Source: Macrostomum hystrix
Lineage: Eukaryota > Platyhelminthes > Macrostomidae
Reading direction: 5' to 3'
Length of the DNA stretch: 64,000 nt
NCBI GenBank assembly: GCA_950097015.1
Contig: CATNEN010000039.1
Span: 4,104,001 to 4,168,000 of the forward strand
Numbering within the stretch: position 1 is the stretch's first letter; each line of letters starts with the position of its first letter. The notes below the pieces were generated by a model. That model searched no databases. It worked only from the letters and a program-made list of their open reading frames with translations, and had not been told where the DNA came from. Made by a program: the position numbers and the translations under genes. Positions 11,030 through 21,800 of the stretch are shown piece after piece.

Positions 11030-11395
11030 ATATTTGAGATGGGAACAATGGTTACATTTTAGATGGGAACAATGGTTAGATATGAGATGGGAACAATGGT
11101 TAGATTTCAGATGGGAACAATGGTTACATTTTGAGGTGGGAACAATGGTTACATTTGAGATGGGAACAATGGTTACATTTGAGATGGGAACAATGGTTAC
11201 ATTTGAGATGGGAACAATGGTTACATTTGAGATGGGAACAATGGTTACATTTGAGATGGGAACAATGGTTACATTTGAGATGGGAACAATGGTTACATTT
11301 GAGATGGGAACAATGGTTACATTTGAGATGGGAACAATGGTAACATTTGAGATGGGAACAATGGTTAGATTTGAGATGGGAACAATGGTGACAAG
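11030..11395. repeat. 24-bp minisatellite B (GATGGGAACAATGGTTACAT)
   Basis: About fifteen copies of GATGGGAACAATGGTTACAT plus TTGA. It differs from the array at 9725 mainly by C for G in TTACAT/TTAGAT. The first units (11030-11110) mix both forms, linking the two arrays. Confidence 0.95.
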
Positions 11396-12006
11396 GTCAT
11401 ATTTAACAGGTAATGGAAGTTAGTTGGAATAAGTTGAGAAGCAGATTGTAGTTTAAACCGTATGTGACTGACTAGATGAAAAAGCAATAAAAGTGAATAA
11501 ATTAAGCACAAATCACAGCTAGTAACAGTCGATCGATAATACGATCAAGAAATTAGAAGCAATGTCAGATGAATCACGTGAATGTTACACGAGAGTGCGT
11601 CAAAGCAATCAAAGAGAAGTAAGCAGACGCAGCAACAAACTAGCAACCTCTCAGAGCACAATCGAAAGGTAAGAGAAAAAATGCAAACTTAATGCAAATT
11701 AAGTTTTTTTCCGACATCAATCCTGTTAGATTGATGAGAGGCATACTGGCGTTGTGCTTCGCCTCTGTAAACAGTAAACTGCAAACAGACAGGATTAAAG
11801 GCAGTCTAAATAAACGGCATTTCTAAGAGAAAGCCATGTTCTGCAATCGAGCTATTTACTTTGATAGTGCGACCATTTTTACACTTTCCAATAGAGAATT
11901 CGCTTTCGCACTCCAGTCTAACTACTGTGAGTAGCAATTAGAATTCTACTGTCGCCTGGACACAAGAAGACCAAAACCTGGAGAAAGGCAGAAAATAAAA
12001 CGGCTG
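11396..12006. other. Region downstream of the KIAA0319-like gene
   Basis: Sequence following the stop codon at 12007 of the leftward-reading KIAA0319-like gene, so it should include its 3' UTR. No clear polyadenylation signal can be chosen. No other gene seen. Confidence 0.45.
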
Positions 12007-12737
12007 TCATTTTTCCTTTGACTCCGGTGCGAGAAGCGGCGGTGGCGGCGGAGCTGGCGCCGGTGGTGCTGTCGCCGACACGGCGGACGAGGACGTCTTT
12101 TTCGACGAAGGCGAGGGCGACGGAGCCGCAGCGCGTCTCGTGACGACGGCTCTGAGCTCATCATTGGGCCTTGGCGGCAAAGCGTAGCCGTCGTCGTCAT
12201 CGTCGCCGTAGTCGGAGTCCACTCCGCTGTTGATCAAGTCGTCCGCCTCGGATCCAGCCTCGATGTCGCCTCGCCTTCGCCGTCGACGCTTCTTTTGACG
12301 ATCGCGCTGCTGCTGCTGCTGCCGGCGCCTGCGTCGACGCCGGCGTTGGCCGGCCTCACCGTCGGCGTCACTGAAGCTTTGAAATCGGCGCCGACGACAG
12401 CATCGCCGACAGGCGCCTAGGAGGCAGCGCGCGGGCGGCAGGCAGGCCAGGGCGGCGATGACCGCCGCCAAGCCGACGTAGATCACCGACCAGTCGCAGT
12501 TGGGTCCGCCGGCCAGCGGGTTGCTGGTCCACAGCCACTGGCAGCGGCAGGCGCGGCTGGCCGGATCGCAGACTCCGCGGCCGGAGCAGGCCAGCTGGCA
12601 GGTCTCGGTGCGCAGGTTGGCGATGGGGTAACCGAGGGAGTCCGGTGGCAGACGACGGCGGAGGGTGGCGACCAGCTGGAGGGTAACGAAAGTTTGGATT
12701 TCGAAAGATACAGGCAGACAGACAGACAGACATACAT

Positions 12738-12812
<75 letters not shown>

Positions 12813-12835
12813 GGCAGACTGACAGACAGACAGAC

Positions 12836-12866
<31 letters not shown>

Positions 12867-15800
12867 CAGACAGACAGACAGACAGACAGAAACACATCGC
12901 CCACCTGGCTGGCTGGCAGGAAGGCGCCGTCGGTTCCATTGTCGGCCACCAGCCGTAGGCGGACGATGCCGGCGCCGCCGGCCGCAGGCGCAGACCAGTC
13001 GTCAAGCGGCCGCAGACGCGGCGCCGCCAGCCGCAGCAGGTTCAACACGCTGGAGGCTTCGCCCTGATTGAAGCCAGACGGTTCGGCTCGCAATTCCAGC
13101 ACAACAACAGAATCGGCGCCCGGCCAGGCGACGGCCTCGAATGCGACGTTGGCGCTGCCTCTGGCGCCTTCGGCGTCGCGAACAACCAGCCGGAAGGCGT
13201 AGCGGCCGGGCTGCAGGCCGGCAAGCAGCAGCACCGGCTGGCTGGCGGAGTCGTTCAACGCCAGGCCGGCGACGGAGGAGTTGGGCAGGCGGGACCAGCG
13301 GTACCGAGTTACCGACTGAGGGATTTTGGTGCCACGGTTAAAGCGAACCGTGTACCTGTGTACCTCATCTACCTCATCTACCTCTCCCCATCTACCTGTC
13401 CCAATCTCACCCCCACTACCTGTCCCATCCTCTCTCCCAATACCTGTCCCATCCTCTCTCCCAATACCTGTCCCATCCTCTCTCCCACTACCTGTCCTAT
13501 CCTCTCTTACTCACTACCTGTCCTATCCTCTCTCCCACTACCTGTCCTATCCTCTCTTCCTCACTACCTGTCCTATCCTCTCTTCCTCACTACCTGTCCT
13601 ATCCTCTCTTCCTCACTACCTGTCTTATCCTCTCTTCCTCACTACCTGTCCTATCCTCTCTTCCTCACTACCTGTCCTATCCTCTCTTCCTCACTACCTG
13701 TCCTATCCTCAGTACCTTTCCATATTCGCTCATTTAACACCTTGCCCACTCTATTTCCTTAGTACCCGTCTTGTTTTCTGTTTTCTCTTTCCAAGCTAAC
13801 AAGTAAGAAGCGAACCTTATCATCCCAACTGGCCGAACCGTCTATGGCCAAAACCTGTCCCCCGGTGCCGTCCAGCTGCAAGCGAGCCGGCAGAGCTGCG
13901 ATGACGGCCTGCGGCGGCTGATTCGGGCCAGGCAGGACCGTCAGGCTGGCGATGGCGCTGGAGTTGGCACCGTCCTGATCCACAGCTGTGATGCGAAGTT
14001 TAAAATCGTCACCGGCGAAGAGACCTGAACAGGTGTTCGAGATTGAGTGTTAGATTGCTATCTTGTAGTCATTAAATTTCGTGTATTCGAAAACAGAGTT
14101 TGGTCTTAGACACTAAAAATAAAAATAAAATTAGAACATGTATTAGATACTGAATGCATTTTAGAACAGGCGTAAGATGCTTAATGGATATTAGAACAGG
14201 TGTTAGATACTGAATGGATATTAGAACGATGTTAGATACTGAATGGATATTAGAACAGGCGTAAGATGCTTAATGGATATTAGAACAGGTGTTAGATACT
14301 GAATGGATATTAGAACAGGCGTAAGATGCTTAATGGATATTAGAACAGGTGTTAGATACTGAATGGATATTAGAACAGTGTGCTAGATACAGACCAGTGA
14401 CCGTAACAGTCGGTGAAGTAGCGTTGATGAGTTGCAGCGGTTTGCCCTCGACCTGCTGCCACAGCCAGGCCGCAATCACTCCGGTGTCATCCGACGCGTC
14501 GGCTCCGATACTCACTGAGGCCTGCGGCAGGCGAACGCTGAGATTATCGGGCACTGCGCGGACCACCGGAGGCCGATTCTGGCCGCGTCGCTTCACCAGA
14601 ACCGTGACGTTGGCGCTGTCTGCCTGCCCGGCGGCATCCGTCACAGTCAGGCGAAATCGGTACTCGCCTTCTACTAGGCCGGACAGACGAAGATCCCGTG
14701 TGTGGGCGCCCTGCGGATGGGGTTGCAAAGGGATTTCACGAAATGGGTGACGAAACAGCTCACGTCATAGACAATGACCGATTTGATTTACGAAATACTA
14801 CCGAAGACGACATGAATATCGAGGTTAATAGTTAAATATGGACGCATGACCTAATAAACCCATTAGATCCATGACCTAATAAACCCATTGGATCCATGAC
14901 CTAATAAACCTACTAGATCCATGACCTAATAAACCTACTAGATCCATGACCTAATAAACCCATTAGATCCATGACCTAATAAACCCATTAGATCCATGAC
15001 CTAATAAACCCATTGGATCCATGACCTAATAAACCTACTAGATCCATGACCTAATTATCCTACAAGATCCATGACCTAATAAACCTACTAGATCCATGAC
15101 CTAATAAACCCATTAGATCCATGACCTAATAAACCCATTAGATCCATGACCTAATAAACCCATTGGATCCATGACCTAATAAACCTACTAGATCCATGAC
15201 CTAATAAACCTACTAGATCCATGACCTAATAAACCTACTAGATCCATGACCTAATTATCCTACAAGATCCATGACCTAATTATCCTACAAGATCCATGAC
15301 CTAATTATCCTACTGGACCCATGACCTAATTATCCTACTGGACCCATGACCTAATTATCCTACTGGACCCATGACCTAATTATCCTACTGGACCCATGAC
15401 CTAATTAACCTACAATATTCATGATCTAATTATCCTACAATATTCATGACCTAATTATCCTAATTGACCCAAATAAAGCCGCGACCTCACCTGCATATCG
15501 GCGCTAAGCAATGGATCTCCAACCTGAGTCCAAGAGTAGCTTACGATGCCCCTATCATCAGTGCTGGCAATGCCAGTCAGGTTGACGCCATTGTTGGGCA
15601 GGTACAGAACAACTCCGCTGCCGGCGCTAGCCCTCGGCGGACTATCCCTGGGCGCCAGCACGGTGACATTGGCCTCCATGGAGTCTGTCAGGCCGTTGAT
15701 ATCGCGCACAGTCAGCCGGAGCCTGTACACTCCCGCAGGCAGGGCGACCCGCAACACCGGCTGTCGCCAGGCCGGACCAGTCGACGATGACGAGGAGCCG

Positions 15801-18800
15801 CCGCCGGCGGACAGCTGCGGCAGCGGGCCGTCGACAGTCTCCCAGGTGTAAGCATCAATGCGACTGGAGCCTTCTCGACTGGAGCTACCGTCCAGCAGGG
15901 CCACATTCGGCAGCTCGACGGTTAGCGAAGTCGGACGGACCACGGCTGTTGGGCCGATTGGAGCAGCTGCTATTTCGGGGACACGCAGGGAGGGAAGAGA
16001 CACTGTTAGCAGCAGAATGACCCGGCTATTTCCTGAAAGACCACAGTAGATGGTCCGACTCGTCCGACTCAGTGTCGTCGAGATGTTCAGCGATTATAGT
16101 CGAAGACCCTGGTGACAGGGACAACTAACATTGCTCTGGATAACACTCTGTGGCGAATCTATCTACTATCTATCTATTTGCAGGGGGGCCCGGGGCCGGG
16201 TGATGAGTGTACACTTATCCAATCGCGCTGACGGAAGTCCAGAAAGCGCGCGGCGGTGTACACCCGCCCTCCAGCCACCCCCCCGCAAGGTCTCACGCCC
16301 CAGCGCCAACGCACACAACTCACACAACACAGAACAGGCACACAGAAGGTAGGAGCGAAGCTATTATTTCAAGCTTTGATTGCACGAAATGGTGCACCTC
16401 CGCCGGTCGCTACTGTCCAAACCCCCCAACAAGTCCCGAAATTAATCGTGACTTGAAGGGTGAATCGAACTAGCGTCCATTGGAGTGCGAGGCAGCGACG
16501 TTAGCCGCTGACCCACTCGCCCCCTCCTCTGTGGCGAATACATACTGGTTCAACCCACAGCCAATAATTTTAACCCTGTTTGACCTCGCACTGGAATCAT
16601 TTGGAAAAATCGTTTTTCGAAATATTTAATATCTTTAGCATTTAATAAGATTACGCGTTGAGCGTAAATTCCGTTGAGCTGTTTGGCTTGTAGATCGCTT
16701 TCTAAATACGTACGTACACACATAGATCAGAGATTTAATATATTGGGAAAAAATAGATGGATGATCTTCTTGGACTTTATAGCCTGGCGCACGTACGCCT
16801 TATTCTAGCGAGCTATACGACAGACGTATTGATCTATAGAAAGCGAATATCTTGAAAACTGGGAACTATATTTTTACTCATTTATTTAACTGGACAAAGT
16901 GAATGTAAATATTTTATCATATCAGGAAAATTTCGGAATCTTCGCAGCAAGGATTAAATACTCAACGAAAGTCCAGTATTTGGTGATACAGAATCAGCTC
17001 TGATTCCTAGACCTGCAGGAATAGTGCTTGGATTTTCTCCTCAGTCAATGTCGAGTTGGCCAGCGCAACAGCCCGGATAATGCCGTTCAGAGCGCCATAA
17101 CCGGAAGAAGAACTGAATCGCCAACCAATCTTGATGCAGGCGCCAGTCGGAATGTAGTTAGTACTAACCGAGTCAGTGTAGGAGGGCTGGGGCAGAAACG
17201 CGGATCCAAGATAGAACCTGCACTGTCTGGCTGGTCTGTCTAAGGCTGCGCCAACGATGACAAACTGCTTGGAGTCGGTTGGCAGCAAGGTGCGGGTGCG
17301 GAATCTAATTGGCTGGCCAGGATTCAGGTAGAGAGCGCGGTCTATACCAGGTTTCGTTCTGTGCTCCCAAAAGTGATCAGCATAACTATTGCCAAGATTG
17401 ATGCAACTTTCCAGCTCCACAAAGCAGTTGTCTTTCGGAGATCTACTCAGGTGCAACAGCCAGGTATAGGAGCCCGAAAAATCAAGGCCGGAGACATTGT
17501 TCACCCAAAGCCGGGAGGAGACGCCGTCCATGACGACGCCTTCGCTAGTCCACGAGACGCTGCTGGATCGCATGGGATTTCCCTGGCCGGCTGGGCCGCA
17601 CACCAGATTCTCCATGGCCGCTCCCCTATCCCCAACCCACACGGCTTGAAAGTGCCGATTTGCGGCGATGGCGCTGTACTCCGAGTCAACAATGACCTTG
17701 CAGCTCTGCACAATATGCTCAGCGTCAGCTTCGCCGACACTGAAGCCGCCAAATAGATGACAGACCTGGCTGAAGCGATAGAAGGCACAAGAGGCTTTGA
17801 ATCGGCTCCACTGTACAACACTGTAGTGCCGTTGAGTTAGTAAGGAACGTGGCCTCTTGGGCCGTATATTTGAGTTGTTATATAGTCGCAGCCACATAGT
17901 GGCTGCCGACGTGCAGCCCAGTCATGAGCGCATTACGTAACACCTACATGCCAAGAGCAGTGCACGTTGACCGTGACGCTATGCCAGCGTGGGAGGGAGA
18001 GGGCAACGCAGTGCACTACATCTCTCCCCCTCAGAGTAAAAAAAGGTCAAAAGCGTGGCGCATTTAGTGGGTCTTAAAAATCGGAACGCAAAATAAACCG
18101 GAACAGGAAAGATGCCTGTCAGACCCTGTCACTACAGTCACTCCTTATAGCAGATGTGCCTCTTAGCCTGCCTGGGGTGGGGCCTCTGCGCTATGGCCAC
18201 GTCCGTGGCGCCGCCGTCTGTGGCGGGCTGCGGATCAGCGGGCCGGCCGTCCAGCGGTTCGTCCGGCTCCCAGGGGCACTCGCGCAGCGGCTTGGTCTCA
18301 GTCACGTGCCGCCGCAGTACGGCCTCGCCTCTCTCCAGCGTCCAAGCATCGCCGTGGACCGCTTTGACGAGCCAGGGGCGCGGGTCGAACGGGCACCGCA
18401 GTTTGGCCTTGCCGCGGTTCCTGAGCAGCACGCGGGCGCCCGCCGAAATGCCGTGTGGCGCTGCCGCTCGTCGCGTGTCGGCCGCGCGGCGCATCGCCTG
18501 CTTGTAGCAGCGGTCATGTCGCTGCAGCTGCCGTCCGGCGTCGCCCAGCTGCTCCGCGGGGCCGGCAGGCAGAAGGTCGCCGACGGCCCTGTTGAACATG
18601 AGGTCGTTGGGCGAACGGCCCGTGCCGCGGTGCACCGAGTTGCGGTAGTCGAGCAGCCACTCATGGATGACCCGGCGCCAGTCCTTGCCCTCCGCTGCCG
18701 CGGCGTTGACACACTTGTTGAGGCTGCGGTTGAATCGCTCGACCTCGCCGTTCGCTGCCGGGTAGAGTGGGGTGACCCTGCGGTGCTGGACTCCGAGGCC

Positions 18801-21800
18801 GTCGAGGAACTCCTTGAACTCCTCGCTCGTGAAGTAGGTCGCGTTGTCCGTGGTGATCTGCTGTGGCACGCCGAAGCGGCTGAACGAGGCCATGGCGCAG
18901 GTGATGATGCTGGTGCTCGTGAGGCTGCGCACCACGTAGGTGTCCGGGTACCGGCTGAAGTAGTCCACCAGGACCACCACGTTCTCGCCGGTCGGGAACG
19001 GTCCGCAGACGTCCACGCTCAGCGATTGCCACGGCCCGGAGGGCAGCGGTGTCGGCTGCATCGGCGGCTGCTTGACGGCTCCGTCCGGTCGAGCCGCCTG
19101 GCACGGGCGGCAGTGGGAGACAACGGCCTCGACCTGCTGTGTCATGCCGGGCCACCAGACCTTCCGCTGCAGCCGGTCGCACGTTTTCTTCTGGCCGAGG
19201 TGGCCTTGGTGCGCCAGTGCGATGGTCAGCTGCTGCAGCTCCGCCGGGATCACGATCTTGCTGCCCCGGAGCAAGACATCGTCGTGGACGCTGAGCTCAT
19301 CCTTCAGGGACCGGAAGCTGTGCGCCGGGGCCGCGGCGCCGCAGCGCCAGTGGCCAGTCGCTAGGGCTTGCATGACGACCGTCAGAGCGGGGTCCCTCTT
19401 GGTTGCAGCGCGAATCCTGTCCATCGTCAGGCCCTTCGGTGTCGCGGCCCGGACCACGGCGTTGAGCAGCCTGGTCTCCGCGGCCACGTCCCTGCCCGGC
19501 GACGTCTCCGGCAGCGGGTTGCGGCTCAGGGGATCGGCCGGATTGTCCTCGCCCTTGCGGTAGTGCAGCGTGAACGAGAAGTGCTGCGTCTGTAGCATGA
19601 TGCGCTCGAGTCGCGGCGGCGGCCGGGAGTCTGGCCTGTAGATGCCCAGCAGCGGCTTGTGGTCGGTGTAGACGTCGAAATGAGGACAGCCCTCCAGGTA
19701 GAACGCGAACTTTAGGCAGCCGAACTTGACGCCCAGGATGCTACAGCGCTCGATAGTGCTGATATTTGCTACAGCGCTCGATCTGGCTGTAGCGCCGCTC
19801 GACCTCGCTGAGGGTGCGGCTCGCGTAGGCCACCGGCCGGGTCTGCCCACCGAGGTGCAGGATGGCGCCGACGCCAACGGGCGATGCATCGACCACCAGC
19901 TCTGTTGGCAGCTGCTTGTCGAAGAAGGCCAGGGTGCCGCTCTCCGAGATGCAGTCCTTGACGTTCTGGAAGGCCTGCTGCTGCTCGCTGTCCCAGACGA
20001 ACTCCTGGCCCTTCCGTGTCAGCCGCCTGAGCGGCTCCGCCTTGTCCGCTAGCTGCGGCATGAACTTCTCCAGGTGGTTGGCCAGGCCGAGGAACGACCG
20101 GACCTCCTTGACGGACTGTGGTTCTTTGAAGGCTTGCAGCTCGGCGATCTTTTCTTGAGATGGCTGGATCCCAAACTTGGACAGCGTCATCGCCATGAAC
20201 TTGGCCTTGCCGATCCCCCAGCGGCACTTGCTGCCGTTGAGTGTGATGCCGTGCTCTCGCAGTCTGGCCAGGCAGGCTGCCACGTGAGTCTTGTGAGCCT
20301 TCAGGTCTCGGCTGTGGACGATGATGTCGTCGTGGATCTACTTAACACCCGTCAGGCCCTCCAGCACTCGCTGCATCACACGCTGTAGGATCTCCGACGC
20401 GGAGGCGAATCCCATGCTCAGGCGAGTCAACTGCCGCATTCCTCGGGGCGTTGAGAACACGAAGTACTTCCGGCTGTCCTCGCTGATTTCAATCTGGTGG
20501 AATGCTTTGAAAATGTCGAGCTTGCTGAAGATCGATGAGCCAGCCATGTCGCTTGTCGCCTCCTCGAATGTCGGGATCTGGTGTCGCTCCCTCAGCGCCG
20601 CCTTGTTCACGTCGCGCAGATCCTGCGTGATCCGCACGCTCTTGCCGTCCTCCTTCGGCACCACGACGATGCGGCTGACCCACGGCGTGGGGCCCTCGAC
20701 TGGCTGGATGATGCCCAGCTGCTCTTGCTCGTCTAGCTCGCGGTCCAGCGCCTCCCGGAGGTGCACCGGAACGCGGGAGGGCGGGTGGCAGATTGGCCTG
20801 GCGTCGGATTTGATGTTGATCTGCACAGAGACGTCCTTGACCTTTCCGAGGCCTCTGAAGAGCTCGGGAAATTGCCTGACGACCGCCTGGATCGCGGGGT
20901 CCTCCATCTCGGTTGCCTCGATCGCATGGACCTGAGGCCCTAGGCTCAGGAGCCCGAGCGAAGTCGAGGCCTCACGTCCCAGGATGTTGGTGCCGCCGCC
21001 GGGGACGACGATGAAGCGAACCGTCCTACTGTTCTGCCCCGTTGACACCCGCAGGCTGCAGGCTCCCAGAGTGCTGAGCGGCTTCGGCGAGCGGAAGGCG
21101 AAGATCTTCGTGCGAGTTGCCTGCAGCTGCGGGGGTCCCGGCAGTGTCTGCCAGGCCTGCTCGGTGATGATGTTGCAGTCGGCGCCGCTGTCCACCAGCA
21201 CGGGCAGCTGCGTTGAACCGACGAACACCGACGTCTGGGCTCCGGCTGCCGCGGTTCCTGTGGCTGCCACGGTCAGGCAGAACACGCCGTCCTCCGCCGC
21301 TGAGCTGTCGCTGTCGGCCTGCAGGGCGTGGACGTCTCCCTTCGGCCGGGACAGGCAGGCCCTCGCCAGGTGATTTCGCTTGCCGCAGCGGTTGCACGTC
21401 TTGCCTTCGGCTGCGCTGCACGTGCGGTGGCCGGGGGCTCCGCACCTGATGCACCTGGTCTGCCCGCCGTTCGGCTGCTTGTCTCGCGGCTGTCCTGTCG
21501 GCCGCCGCGCTGCAGGGGCTGCTGCACCGGCCTCCTGACGTCGGAGCCGCTGCACAGACGCATCGTTGGCCTCCATAACGCTCGCTTGGGCCTCCGCCGC
21601 TTCCATGGCCCGGGCCGCCCGCACCGCCTGCTCCAGGTCCACGTTGTCGATGGCTAGCAGCTTTCGACGGAGCTGGTCGGAGCTGCAGCAGGCAATCACC
21701 TGATCACGGATCAGGGACTCTCGCAGGTCTCCGAAGGCGCAGCAGTCGGCGGCGTCCTTGAGGCGCTGGAGCCAGTCATCTATGGGCTCACCGGGCCGCT

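Noticed and set aside
12007-13005. 332-codon frame with long CLSV repeats read through the CAGA tract
   Set aside because: The tract is an intron: the donor at 12904 and acceptor at 12676 join in phase 0 and give the expected family sequence.
18156-19364. 402-codon plus-strand open frame opposite pol
   Set aside because: It is the antisense shadow of GC-rich integrase/RNase H coding sequence and has no recognisable domain.
20338-20340. Programmed stop readthrough in pol
   Set aside because: The stop lies inside the reverse transcriptase core, not at a gag-pol junction, and a second frameshift lesion follows, so decay is simpler.
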